This document shows positions 36,490 through 48,517 of a stretch of DNA of 64,000 bases, one piece after another. The notes below the pieces were generated by a model. It searched no databases. It was not told the DNA's origin and worked only from the letters and a program-made list of their open reading frames with translations. The stretch is from contig BTRK01000005.1 in assembly GCA_036245805.1 (NCBI GenBank), forward strand, positions 29,927,469-29,991,468, in the 5' to 3' direction. Every line of letters begins with the position of its first letter. The stretch's first letter is position 1. The DNA is from Pristionchus mayeri (lineage: Eukaryota; Nematoda; Chromadorea; Rhabditida; Neodiplogasteridae). The position numbers and the translations under genes were made by a program.

Positions 36490-39400
36490 ATGGAAACGAG
36501 TCCATCCACATCACTGCTCTTCGATGACGAAGAAATCGAAAGAAAAGAAGGCTTCTTCTCTCGCTTTCTCAACCTAATCTACAGGTGAGACTAATGGCTC
36601 CTCAAACAATGAACGAAAGAGTTCTCCAGATCTGACGGAGACGAAGATGAAGACTTCTCCTCAATCAAACCCGTTCCCTTCCTCCAATTGGTAACCACTT
36701 TCGCGTCGCACTATTCCCTATTTCTGGAAAAATTGAGAAAGCACGCAAATATCACGCCTGTCACGAGAGAATCGATTTGGGAGTGGTAATGGCAAAAAAA
36801 TTTTTCATCATTTTTAGTCACCCCTAGGTATGCCCTAAAACCACCCGAAGTCATTTTCTTCTGAGATCATTCTTAAGGTCACTACGTCGAGTACCCTACC
36901 TGCGACCCTAACTTTAACGGCGTATATCTCGTTTCTAGCGCGGTTTTGAGGGAAATTTCATTCTGAGGAGCCCCTGGTTATTTTTCGTGCTCTATCGATC
37001 TACCAAAACTAGAAGTCATGAATGTTCTTTAGAACTGAGTTACAGTTAAGGTAGCTTAAGTCAAAAGTGTAGGAAAAGATTCCATAAATTTTGGGATATG
37101 TGATAGTCCGCGTCGAGCTCTTTCGAATAAGGTATTTGCGGTTCTAAAACGAGGGGGACCCAAGCAACGTTTTGGCCCTTAGAAATGTTTAGTTGATTTG
37201 AAGTAATTTCATTTCACCTCTCACCGCGCTCAATATGCGAGAGATAATTGAAAATGAAGAGACCAATATCTCTCATGCCGAACCCTTCGGCGCGCGCAAC
37301 CAATAATGACTGGTCTTTATTTCTATTTTATGTTGAAAAATATCTTCAAATCAACTAAACATTTTCTAAGGGCCAAAACGTTGCTTGGGTTCCCCTCTTT
37401 TTAGAACCGCAAAAATACCTTATTCGAAAGAGCTCGACGCGGACTATCACATATCCCAAAATTTATGGAATCTTTTCCTACACTTTTGACTTAACCTACC
37501 TTAACTGTAGCTCAGTTCTAAAGAACATTCATGACTTTATGACTTTTAGTTTTGAAAGATCGATAGAGCTCGAAAAATAACCAGGGGCTCCTCAGAACGA
37601 AATTTCCCTAAAAACCGCTCTAGAAACGAGATATACGCCGTTAAAGTTAGGGTCGCAGGTAGGGTACTCGACGTAGTGACCTTAAGAATTATCTCAGAAC
37701 AAAATGACTTCGGGTGGTGTTAGGGCATACCTAGGGGTGAATAAAAATGATAGGAACATATTTTTCCATTTTGATCCCATTACCAAGTTTTGAAAATCTA
37801 GCTCGATTCTCTCGTGACGGGCGTGATATTCAGTTCCGATTCGCCTCTCGGAAGGAGCGGGTGGCAATTTGCGCAGCCATTGTTCTCTCTGCTATTATCG
37901 GAATGTGCTGTCCGGCCCACATTTACTTGTGTGGAGTGATTACGACGCTATACGTCGATGTTAAAGAGGTTCGGACTAATTTTCAATTCATTCTTTTTGG
38001 TACTCATATTAACGGGATTGTACAGGAAGTTATCCCTAGAGCAGGGGGAGCAGGGAATGAATAGAAATGTCGCTGTGTGTGAACTTTACGACCAACGATC
38101 ACTGATAGTGCGCGCAAAGAATGAATGAAAATGGCCGTAATTTGAACATTACCCTTGATCTTTCAGCCCAAAGGCAACCTCGAATTTCTGCATCAAATCT
38201 GGTGGTTATCGTCACTCTACGGAGTCTTCTTTGTCTTCACTTTCACTGTTGGATACATCGAGGTGCGAGTGAAATACGAGAAGAGAGAGAGAGGGCAAAC
38301 TGAATAATTTGTAGAACTGGTTGCATGTCTGGGCCAGTGAGCGAATATCGCAGAGAATTAGGAGGTGAGAATCCAATATTTTTCAAATTACAATTATTTT
38401 ATGAATTCAGTGAATTCATCGCTTCTGTCCTTTCTCGAGAGGCATTCAATGAGGACGAAGCGAGTACGGGAGAGTTGAGCAATCGATTGAGTAGCAATAT
38501 CGATCGAATAAAAGACGGAATTGGAGACAATATCGGCACTTTTGTGCGGTGAGCATATCGTGTTCTTCCAATCATAAAGTTCAATTTTAGATCAGCCTCG
38601 ATGTTCATCTCGGGAACAATTCTGAGCTTCTACCTCGACTGGAGGACTACTCTTCTTCTGATCTGGAGTGGACCCATCTGTCTGCTCAATTCATCACTCA
38701 TTCCACTAGTATCTTTCAGTGTATCTTCAGTCATTTTCTTTCAAATCTTCATGAGTAAATCTTCGATTCAGTTATCTTCATCCGCCAGCAGCAAAGTGGT
38801 CCAACTCTCGGATGAGGCGAATGGAATCAGTGAAGAAGCCATTCTCAACATCAAAACTGTCGCATCGTGCAATGGAGAGAAGACCATGATCGAGGTACCA
38901 GAGTTATTCTCCCATCTTCTATCAAGAGATTGCACATTCCATCTTCAGCGCTACTCATCCTCTCTCCTCTCAGCTATTAGTCCCTCTCTCCGTTGTGGAT
39001 TCATCACTGCGCTCTTCGAGTCTATCGCCCCAACTATTCACATGATTTTCCACACGATTGGAGTCTGGTCAGTGATGCCACTTTTTCGCTTGTTTATGTG
39101 CAATGTAGCGAATCGATAAAACTTTCTCAGCTAATTGGTTTGAGGTACGGTACCGTCGGGTACCACGATGGTCGCATTCAGGGCGCGGGTTCGGTGCTCG
39201 CTGTGGTGGGAGTTGCCATGGGATCGTCGAGCTCATTCAGTATGCCATCAATTAATAATTAACCTATTACGGTGCCCAATGTTTCTCTGATCAATTTTAA
39301 TCTTTAATATTCCTCATTGCAGCCCGTCTCGGTCCCCATCTCATGGCTGTGGTGAAGGCCCGTGCCGCCGCTGCCAAAGTTTACAGCACCATCGACTCGG

Positions 39401-42400
39401 TAAGCTCCCATCAGTCTCTTCTGCAGATTTGATCCGTGAAGAACCACTTCTGTACTCTTTCCTACAGATCTGAGAGTCAAGTAATGAGTTTCAGAAACCT
39501 TCCGAGGACAAAGTACTCGTTGAGAAAATCGATCCTGTAAATGCCGAGATGCGCATTTCATTTGAGAACGTTTCCTATACTTTCCCTACGAGGTATGCAG
39601 TCACTTCTAGGTATATTTCTAAAATCTCCCTCTCAGATCTCAGCCTGTGCTCCAGAGTCTCTCATTCTCTCTCTCCCCAGGAGAATCGCTTGGACTAGTT
39701 GGCAAGAGTGGTTGTGGAAAGAGCACTACGGTCAGTTAGTAATGCTAACGAACGTTGGAACTATCTAATCTTCAGTTAAAACTGGTCACTCGCTTCCTGT
39801 CAGCTGATTCGGGAAGAATTGTTCTGGATGGTCGACTACTGGAAAGATACGACAAGAAGAAATGGAGAAGGGTCAGTCATTGAGAAAACTTTTTCGATAC
39901 TGTCCATACACCTTACTTTCAAAAATGCTCTATACATCATTATTTCAGATGGTGGGAGTGGTCTCGCAGGAGCCAGCTCTCTTCAATGGATCCATCATCG
40001 ACAATATCTGTCTCGGACGGCCATTCACTAAAGAGGAAGTGGAGAGAGCTTGCAAAATTGCATACGCTCATGACTTCATCATGGGTCTGGAGGAGGTGAG
40101 TGGTTCACAATTATTTTACTGAAGTTTATCATCTCCATTGGCAAGTATGAGTGTAAAAATATTGACTCAGGGTTACTCGACCCTCCTCGGTCCTTCTGGA
40201 GTTTCCCTCTCTGGTGGGCAGAAACAGAGAATCGCCATCGCAAGAGCAATTGTGTCCAACCCGCGACTTCTACTTCTGGACGAAGCAACCAGTGCACTCG
40301 ATACGAAATCTGAACGAATCGTACAGGTAAATTACAGCTTCAAGCTCTCTGCCATCTAGTTATTCAACGGAATAGCCGATATGTTTAGGAGGCCTTGGAC
40401 TCCGCCTCGGAAGGTCGTACGACGATCGTAGTCGCCCATAGACTGAGCACCATCAAGAATGTCAACAGAGTCATCGTGATGGAGGAGGGGAAAATTGTGG
40501 AAAGTGGAGGTTTGTTGTTCACCTCAATATGATCGCCAGAACTTTGATTCCAGCATATCGCAAATAGCTACTATACTTGTTCCGTTTCCAGGCTACGACG
40601 AACTTCGTCTTCGTCCCGATGGAATCTTCGCTCGAATGATCGCTGCTCAGGCGATTGAGAGAAAGGAAGAAGAAGAGAGGGAAATGGCCGAGACTGAGAA
40701 GGAAGAATCAGAGATGGACGATGCTGTCAAGAGCAACGACAGCAGCGTTGAAGTTCGATTTTTCATAATTTCTTAATTTTTAAAATTATTTTTTATTTAT
40801 TTTATGGTTCTCTACAGGTGGACGACGAGCAGTTCCCAACGACGAAGGGAGGTCTCTTCTCTCTCTTCCTCTACAACAAGAAACGAGCCTCCATCACTAC
40901 GATTCTCTCGTTGATGAGAGGAGTGGAACTGCCGCTTCTCGCGGTTAGCATTTTTTATATTATCAAGTTTTAAAGATTAAGTTCAATGTCCGAACGTATA
41001 TCCATAAGGAGTGTTAATATTTGTATTGAAATTATAGTTTTATTGTGCTTTATAGGGGGGGAAGAGGTTTAGTTTTGTTCGTTCTTTACTCGTTTTTTTC
41101 TGAGATGTAAGTACATCAGGCAAGCTGCTCTGTTTACAGCTCTCCTTCTACTTCGTCTTCTCCTCTCTGAAAGACGACGAATACCAGACGACGCTCTTCT
41201 GGACGATGATTGGAACGATCATCCTAGGGATCTACGTTTTCTTCGTTGTTCTTATCTCCGTAAGTCTCAGAACTATCTGCACAGTTATTATATCTACACA
41301 GCTTCTGGTTGATTTATTTTCGATTCAATGATTTTTTAGTACACAACTCACGTCTACTTCGGCGAACTGACCCTGCGAGACCTCCGAATCGCCTGCTTCA
41401 GCTCACTCATGAGCAGACCCATGGCGTACGTTGCTAAATCTCAAATAACACTACAAATCCATTGACGAATTGCTCATTCTACTAAATATTTGTTCAGGTA
41501 CTTCGACCGGAAGGAGACCTCTCCTGCTGCCACTTCAGTCCTGCTCTCACAGCAGCCTCCAATTGCCCTGCATGTACGTCCACTCTTAGTTTTCAGAGAT
41601 CCTTGAAGGAGATTGAAGTTTCATTTGTTCAGATAATAAACAACTCGATGTCTAATCTGATCGAGAACTTCTTCGCTGGCGTCGTTATCGCTGTGATGAC
41701 CTTCGGCATCTGCATCCCCAACGGATTCGTGAGTTACTGTATTTCTCAGTTATCGATTGATTCAAAGTAAAAATACGGTATTTGGTGGGATAGATGTGCC
41801 CATATTTCTCACTCAATCCCATCCCAGATCGGTATTGTCTACATCGCCATTTTCTTCACTACGTTCGCTTTCGTCGAGAAATACAGTGACCGGGCTTACA
41901 ATGAAGTCGTAGAGATCGATAAATCCGGAGAGGTCAGTATCATCTTTGCCACTCCAATGGACCACGAAAACCCATTGCTCAATTGACAAAATTACCAGAA
42001 GGAAAACTTGTCGCATAATGAATGATAATTGTCTCATTTCAGTTGGCGATGGAGATCTTCGACAACGTCTCCACCATACAACAACTGGCAGTCGAATCTC
42101 ACTTCCAAGAGAGATTCGATGAGATTCAGATGAAAAGGAGGAAACCACTGTCACTGGTTCGTTCAAATTCAGCGATAAGCCTTTTCAGCAGCTCGAAGAT
42201 ACGATGTGTCTATATTTCATATTTCATATTTATCCTGACGTCAGGCACAATGGTCCTGCAGGAGGGTGACTTCGGTGTGGATGGAATTGGGATCTTCGGT
42301 ATCAGAGCGTCGTTAGGTCAATGGATGGGATCTTCTTTGGCTTCTCTGGTCAACTGTAGGGACGATCGTGACGGATCTCCGTTGAGCATCGAAGTAGATC

Positions 42401-44369
42401 ATCCTGCCGCCGAACACCTGACTTGCGCCGGTTAGGAACTCACAACGCAGACTTGAGCGAGGCTTTCTTGACGGTAGATCACTCGAGACGATGGGAATCC
42501 GTCCGTGCTCCTCCTCTTGAAGTGTACCGATGTGTCTATATCATAATCTATTTCTTTTCAGAAGATCCGCTGTCTCTCGATGGTGCACGCAATCAACGAA
42601 TCCGAGGTCATGCTGCTCGATTTCATGGCCACGAGTCAGTTTCCATCTCAGATTATGTGTTATCAAATTTGTTTGAAGAATATTTAAAAGAGTAGGACGA
42701 GGCTCTGATCACTTTCCTTATTACAGCAATCGGCATCTATTTCGTCTACACTGGTCGAATTGACATCAAGCAGATGTATGGAACTGAGGTAAATTACCTT
42801 TGGAATATCTCAGCAAAAATTCAAAACAAAAGCAATCATCTCGTTCCAGAACACAAAAGTTTTAACACGACGAATAGTATACTCCAGGTGTTCATCTCGT
42901 GGCTCGGATGCACAGCTATCTGCATGAGTGAATCATTCAAGGTACTGTATGTTCAAGCAAATGTCACAAAAATGATCGAGTGGGAAATTAAGTAATCTCA
43001 TATCAGGACATCATCACAGCCACATCTGCAGCTCGTCTTCTCTTCAAATTGATCGACCCCACTATGAAGGAGATGAAGGAGGAAGAGGACAACGGAGAGA
43101 AGGTTTGTAGTTCTTCTAGACCCCAGCCTTCAATCGGATCTTGAACAAGCTTGAATAAATATTTGCAGAAAGTTCATGGATCAGTTCGAGCCGATTCGAT
43201 CTCATTCTCATACCCCTCAAGACCTCAGAAGCCCATCCTCAGCGATCTCTCGTTCAACGTATCTGAAGGTACGTTGTTTTTACCACTCTTATTATATCCG
43301 AGAACACTGCCCACGAATAACATAATTTACGCGATTCAGGTCGTTCTCTCGCCCTCGTGGGACCCTCAGGAGGAGGCAAGAGTACTGTAGTCAATCTGGT
43401 TGAGAGATTCTACAATCCCACGCAAGGACAGCTGGTAAGTAATTAACTATAGCACAATAACGCATTCAAGCTAATGATGATAACTACTTCTTTTAGTACC
43501 TCGACGATTCTCCCTTTTCCTCCATCTCCTCCAATTCCCTTCGATCTGCCATTGCCCTCGTCAGTCAGGAACCAGTACTCTTCAGAGGAAGTACGTATTC
43601 CTTTGTTCCTTTCGAGTCTATAGTACAAGGAACATGCAAGATAGATTAAGAATTTGGTCCACCATTCAAAATGGGAATTTGGTAAATGCTTCACGAATTG
43701 AGGCATCGTCGACAACGTCCGTCTGGGAGTCGAGGATGCGAGCGAGGAAGAAGTGATGGAGGCATGCAGAATGGCCAATGCTCATGAGTTCATTCGCAAT
43801 TTCCCTGAGGTGAGTCAAAACAAGACTGAATTGAAGCAAAATAGATTCGATATGTTCTTTTTAGGGTTACTCGACCCCCGTGGGAGAGAAGGGTCGTTCC
43901 CTCTCTGGTGGTCAGAAACAGCGAATCGCCATTGCGAGAGCTCTAGTCAGAAATCCACGAGTGATCGTTCTCGATGAGGCAACGAGTGCATTGGATACTC
44001 AGAGTGAACAGGTAATTCCAATACAAAGCCTTTTTAATCGACCGCATGAAAAATGAAGGAATGCCATTTCAGGTCGTTCGAGAGGCTCTTCTCACTTCTG
44101 CGAGAGGTCGAACATCGATTACGATTGCCCATCGATTGGACACGATAAGGCATTGTGGTGAGTACAATTACTTCTGTCAAAACTAAGATCCCTCACACGC
44201 TACTTCCATGCATCGAACCTCTTTTAGTGTGTTTTTTTTAATTTTCTTATTTTTAGAAGAGATTTGTTTCGTGGAGGGTGGTCGAATAGTGGAGAGAGGA
44301 TCGCACGAAGAATTGATGGAGAGAAGAGGAAGATACGCGGAGATGGTAGAACAACAACGATTGAGTTGA
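36490..44369 (+). CDS. P-glycoprotein-type ABC transporter, full length
   Basis: About 35 short exons give roughly 1,250 residues, starting [17 protein letters not shown] and ending [10 protein letters not shown] before TGA 44367-44369. Two halves each hold a membrane domain and a nucleotide-binding domain. NBD1: Walker [10 protein letters not shown] (near 39700-39726), Q-loop [10 protein letters not shown], signature LSGGQ (near 40208), Walker [13 protein letters not shown] and H-loop AHRLST. NBD2: Walker [10 protein letters not shown] (near 43360-43386), [15 protein letters not shown] (near 43898), [12 protein letters not shown] and AHRLDT. An acidic linker (EKEESEMDD) joins the halves. Such B-family exporters pump lipophilic compounds out of cells at the plasma membrane. 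All catalytic motifs are intact. Introns carry a 1.1-kb palindromic element and a SINE-like repeat. The 3' part from 42708 lies inside an inverted repeat, and an antisense copy lies at 48518-50160. Confidence 0.9.
36748..37830. mobile_element. Palindromic element in a P-glycoprotein intron
   Basis: Two arms of about 0.45-0.5 kb, near-perfect complements (for example GTAGGGTACTCGACGTAGTG on the right pairs with its partner near 36880-36900), flank a loop at about 37205-37345. Outer ends AATATCACGCC and GGCGTGATATT pair exactly. The right end reaches to within three bases of the next exon at 37834. No transposase frame. Sequence is unrelated to the TTAA element at 4176. Confidence 0.85.
42216..42527 (-). 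mobile_element. SINE-like retroposon, copy 2
   Basis: A 312-bp block close in sequence to 32487-32792, flanked by a 14-bp direct repeat CGATGTGTCTATAT (42202-42215 and 42528-42541). Same minus-strand orientation with an ATATGAA-type 3' tail. Sited in an intron of the P-glycoprotein gene just upstream of the inverted repeat. A 61-codon plus-strand frame is kept in both copies, which may only reflect recent origin. Confidence 0.82.
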
Positions 44370-44632
44370 TAGCTGGGAGAAGTTATCGTTTCGGCGCATG
44401 AACTGTTGCACAATAATTCGCGCTGCTAGGCATCCCTTCATATTGTTGTGTCATTCAAATTATTCCGCTTTTTTATTTATAATATATTGTTTTGTTTAAT
44501 AAAGTAGTTAATTAATATTTGTCAAAAGAATTGTAACATTACAGGAAATCCTACTGAGAGAAAGAATGTCCTGCCATAAAATACAGCCAGGCTGTTAATC
44601 GTTCTTGCCGAGGCAGTCACTTTTCATCGTAG

Positions 44633-44829
44633 GCGTAGACGGTTGCACGATGGGTGGCCTATTTCTCACGATGGCCTTCCCCTCCATCGGAGCCTTTATG
44701 AGCATCGTACTCATCGCGGTCTACAGACAGACCGTGACGAGGCTTGTGGGAAGGGATGAGTCGACGACTGTGGCTAATCTCGCTGTCCCAAGTGGAGCTT
44801 CGAAGTACTCTGATTCCGTCAAGCATTAA
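44633..44829 (+). pseudogene. Orphan C-terminal exon of a membrane protein
   Basis: After an acceptor ending ATCGTAG, one exon encodes a hydrophobic segment (FLTMAFPSIGAFMSIVLIAV), then YRQTVTRLVGRD and a polar tail to TAA. It resembles the last transmembrane helix and cytoplasmic tail of nematode chemoreceptors, but no matching upstream exons exist between it and the P-glycoprotein stop, so it is a fragment. A mirror copy lies at 48058-48254. Confidence 0.5.
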
Positions 44830-45089
44830 GAAGACTATTCTCAGGAATTAAATGTGCATAGTTAACACTCTTGTGATGACTTGCGTCTCTCCCAAGAATT
44901 AATCCTGGCAAGTGTTGATCTAGACTGTAAACCCCCTTGTACTCGTTCTATTCCCGCATTAAAAGATATTTTTCTGTTTCAAAAGCATTTCTATTCGATA
45001 ATCAGATAACAATGCTATCATTAAATTTTCGAAAATATGAAAAGTCCATATTTAAAAAAGTGAATCCCCTTAATACCATGGTGTGAGGA

Positions 45090-45209
45090 AGCACACCAGA
45101 ATGAATTAACAGATGACCATCCAATGAAGAAATAGTGAGTCTTCCGGCAGAACGTCGAAATGAGATCCCATTGTAGAACGTTGCCATATGAACCAAGTAA
45201 CCGAAACAA
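45090..45209 (-). pseudogene. Receptor gene scrap
   Basis: A single exon reads FRLLGSYGNVLQWDLISTFC and THYFFIGWSSVNSFW, then ends at a GT. It matches one internal exon of the 7TM receptor genes at 45947-46269 and 50465-51864. No neighbouring exons. A mirror copy lies at 47678-47797. Confidence 0.6.
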
Positions 45210-45540
45210 AGATTAATGAGATTGGAAAATTATGATTATTCGAGTGCACTCATTCATATTCATCAATCAATAATTCAATAGGTCTGTAAACGGAAATCTC
45301 AAATACAATCCTCTCTCTCACCCCCTCTGGCACCGCCACCCTTTCTCTCTGATGATCATCATATTCCAGAGGGTATACCACCCTAATAAACTAGTTAGCT
45401 TTATTGGTGGGTGGCTTCCGATTTGATACCCACCATAAATTGTGGATGGAAGGACCCTTTATAAGTCATCAGGAAAGTTCATTCTAACCTCAGTATTCGT
45501 ACTGACCTCTCGCTCTAACAAAATTCATCTGTTCCCTATA

Positions 45541-45901
45541 ATGGCTTCAACTAACCTCACCCAACTGCTCAACAAGTACCTGGACAAGCTGAATGATCCC
45601 TCTAAGGTATGTGTTACTTCATTTTAGTGTTAGAATAAGACTAAACTGTGACATATTCAGATCGAGAAATATCTCAACAAGATTTCTCGAATGGAACTCA
45701 CTATGGATTCACTCTATCAGACCGATGCTGACTTGGTAGGTCATTCAATTCCCCACAACCATCCATTTATTGATTTTCAGACGGTGAAGAAACTGATCAA
45801 CCATCCCATTTTCGGATCCCTCGCTGTTGAGATAACGAACAAATGGGCAGAACAGGCCTACGATACTACTTCTCCGTCCTCGACCAACTCATCTGCTGAC
45901 G
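45541..45901 (+). pseudogene. Elongin A-like gene, 5' exons only
   Basis: Exons 45541-45606, 45661-45735 and 45781-45901 are the mirror image of the first three exons of the gene at 46463-47346. Homology stops at the inverted-repeat edge (45901) inside exon 3; the following sequence belongs to a receptor fragment, so this copy lacks its last two exons and is truncated. Confidence 0.85.
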
Positions 45902-45946
45902 GCATGACAGAACACATGTTTGCATGAGTCCTTGTTCTGTTTTAGT

Positions 45947-46269
45947 TTCTAGGTTCATTTGGTGACGTTCTACAATGGGACCTGATTTCGAAGTTCTGTA
46001 GGAAAACTCACTATTTCTTCCTCGGGTGGTCATCAGTTAATTCGTTCTGGTAAGCTATTCTTTAAATACTATGAAGAGCTTTTCTTATTGCGGGCTTTGG
46101 AGAATACTTTCTGTAAATGCCTCTCATGGTCATTTTCAGGTGCCTAGTCCTCTTCTCTCCCACGGTTCAAAAGAGTGCGCTTGCAATCCTTCTTCCGAAA
46201 TCGAAACGAGATCTCTTTTCAATGTTCCGCAGACCTATTCGTTACAGATCTGACAATATTGTTATTTGA
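45947..46269 (+). pseudogene. 7TM receptor gene, last two exons
   Basis: Lies in the spacer of inverted repeat 1. One exon reads GSFGDVLQWDLISKFC and HYFFLGWSSVNSFW to a GTAAGC donor. After an intron ending TTTTCAG, another begins CLVLFSPTVQKSALAILLP and ends in TGA at 46267-46269. It matches the C-terminal part of the receptor at 50465-51864. Exons for the first transmembrane helices are absent, replaced by the Elongin A-like fragment at the repeat junction. Confidence 0.65.
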
Positions 46270-46462
46270 TTATCGTCAAAAGTATTTATTGAATCTGTGA
46301 GGTATTTTTTCCATGTGAGGATGTATCAATCCTGGGTGTGCGTTCAGTGAATTCATTTGAGTTAGTAATAATTTATCAATGGATACTTCACGAGCGCAAT
46401 ATACCACTCTAACGATACAATTCATAGGTGAACAATTATAATATAGGCTGAATTTATTATGG

Positions 46463-47346
46463 TTACTTCATGCCCATTTTTCTCTTGCAAATGTCCATCA
46501 TAGGCGCACGTTTCTTGATTTTCTTCTCATTTTTGGACAGAGAAATGGAAGTAGAGAGCACGAGTTTCTTCTCAACTTTTGTGTGAGAATTCGATGGGAG
46601 ATGAGACTGGCATTCCTGATGGAAGAGAGAAGAAAGAGGAGTCATCGGAGCGTCGCAGACTACTGAAAATTAGTTTTTAAAGTGTATTCTTTAGGGCGAT
46701 AGGAAGAGCGAAAGTGAGCGTACCTTCTCCTCTTTCCATCTTCTCAATATTCTCCTTGATGGCTGCATCGATTCTCTCATCGTATTTCCTTCCCTCCTCA
46801 TCATCAGTATCCTCATAATCCGAATCCACCTTGATTTTCTTGGTTGCGCGATCAGTCATCATTATGTATCTTTTGCGAGAAGATCCAGAGCCAATTGAAG
46901 TGGAGGATCTAAATGGATGACTAGTTGTTAATATAGTTTTTGAGGTGATGATGTTTTTCTAGTGTTAGAGGAAATGCAACATACTCGTCAGCAGATGAGT
47001 TGGTCGAGGACGGAGAAGTAGTATCGTAGGCCTGTTCTGCCCATTTGTTCGTTATCTCAACAGCGAGGGATCCGAAAATGGGATGGTTGATCAGTTTCTT
47101 CACCGTCTGAAAATCAATAAATGGATGGTTGTGGGGAATTGAATGACCTACCAAGTCAGCATCGGTCTGATAGAGTGAATCCATAGTGAGTTCCATTCGA
47201 GAAATCTTGTTGAGATATTTCTCGATCTGAATATGTCACAGTTTAGTCTTATTCTAACACTAAAATGAAGTAACACATACCTTAGAGGGATCATTCAGCT
47301 TGTCCAGGTACTTGTTGAGCAGTTGGGTGAGGTTAGTTGAAGCCAT
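46463..47346 (-). CDS. Elongin A-like protein, short form
   Basis: Five exons join in phase: 47346-47281, 47226-47152, 47106-46985, 46908-46724 and 46662-46463, about 215 residues. Residues 1-80 form a TFIIS N-terminal (LW-type) helical domain: LLNKYLDKLNDPSKIEKYLN, then TMDSLYQTDADLTVKKLI and VEITNKWAEQ. The middle is acidic with a basic patch (ATKKIKVD), and the C-terminus ends KKRAPMMDICKRKMGMK, resembling the APMM-containing tail of Elongin A. Elongin A stimulates RNA polymerase II elongation and binds Elongin B/C through a BC box; no clear BC box is seen and the protein is much shorter than vertebrate Elongin A. Exons 1-3 lie in the right arm of inverted repeat 1; exons 4-5 lie in its unique spacer, so this is the only complete copy. 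Confidence 0.75.
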
Positions 47347-47677
47347 TATAGGGAACAGATGAATTTTGTTAGAGCGAGAGGTCAGTACGAATACTGAGGT
47401 TAGAATGAACTTTCCTGATGACTTATAAAGGGTCCTTCCATCCACAATTTATGGTGGGTATCAAATCGGAAGCCACCCACCAATAAAGCTAACTAGTTTA
47501 TTAGGGTGGTATACCCTCTGGAATATGAGGATCATCAGAGAGAAAGGGTGGCGGTGCCAGAGGGGGTGAGAGAGAGGATTGTATTTGAGATTTCCGTTTA
47601 CAGACCTATTGAATTATTGATTGATGAATATGAATGAGTGCACTCGAATAATCATAATTTTCCAATCTCATTAATCT

Positions 47678-47797
47678 TTGTTTCGGTTACTTGGTTCATA
47701 TGGCAACGTTCTACAATGGGATCTCATTTCGACGTTCTGCCGGAAGACTCACTATTTCTTCATTGGATGGTCATCTGTTAATTCATTCTGGTGTGCT
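47678..47797 (+). pseudogene. Receptor gene scrap, mirror copy
   Basis: Mirror image of 45090-45209 in the right arm. Same single exon reading THYFFIGWSSVNSFW. Confidence 0.6.
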
Positions 47798-48057
47798 TCC
47801 TCACACCATGGTATTAAGGGGATTCACTTTTTTAAATATGGACTTTTCATATTTTCGAAAATTTAATGATAGCATTGTTATCTGATTATCGAATAGAAAT
47901 GCTTTTGAAACAGAAAAATATCTTTTAATGCGGGAATAGAACGAGTACAAGGGGGTTTACAGTCTAGATCAACACTTGCCAGGATTAATTCTTGGGAGAG
48001 ACGCAAGTCATCACAAGAGTGTTAACTATGCACATTTAATTCCTGAGAATAGTCTTC

Positions 48058-48254
48058 TTAATGCTTGACGGAATCAGAGTACTTCGAAGCTCCACTTGGG
48101 ACAGCGAGATTAGCCACAGTCGTCGACTCATCCCTTCCCACAAGCCTCGTCACGGTCTGTCTGTAGACCGCGATGAGTACGATGCTCATAAAGGCTCCGA
48201 TGGAGGGGAAGGCCATCGTGAGAAATAGGCCACCCATCGTGCAACCGTCTACGC
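48058..48254 (-). pseudogene. Orphan membrane-protein exon, mirror copy
   Basis: Mirror image of 44633-44829 with the same reading frame and stop. Confidence 0.5.
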
Positions 48255-48517
48255 CTACGATGAAAAGTGACTGCCTCGGCAAGAACGATTAACAGCCTGG
48301 CTGTATTTTATGGCAGGACATTCTTTCTCTCAGTAGGATTTCCTGTAATGTTACAATTCTTTTGACAAATATTAATTAACTACTTTATTAAACAAAACAA
48401 TATATTATAAATAAAAAAGCGGAATAATTTGAATGACACAACAATATGAAGGGATGCCTAGCAGCGCGAATTATTGTGCAACAGTTCATGCGCCGAAACG
48501 ATAACTTCTCCCAGCTA

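Larger units (their letters stand above)
42708..45901 (+). repeat. Inverted repeat 1, left arm (3.2 kb)
   Basis: Every position pairs with 92887 minus itself. The arm contains the P-glycoprotein 3' half, a 7TM C-terminal exon, a receptor scrap and the first three exons of an Elongin A-like gene. I saw only a handful of differences from the right arm (for example 45357, 43158, 43061 and 42949), so identity is above 99%. Confidence 0.97.
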
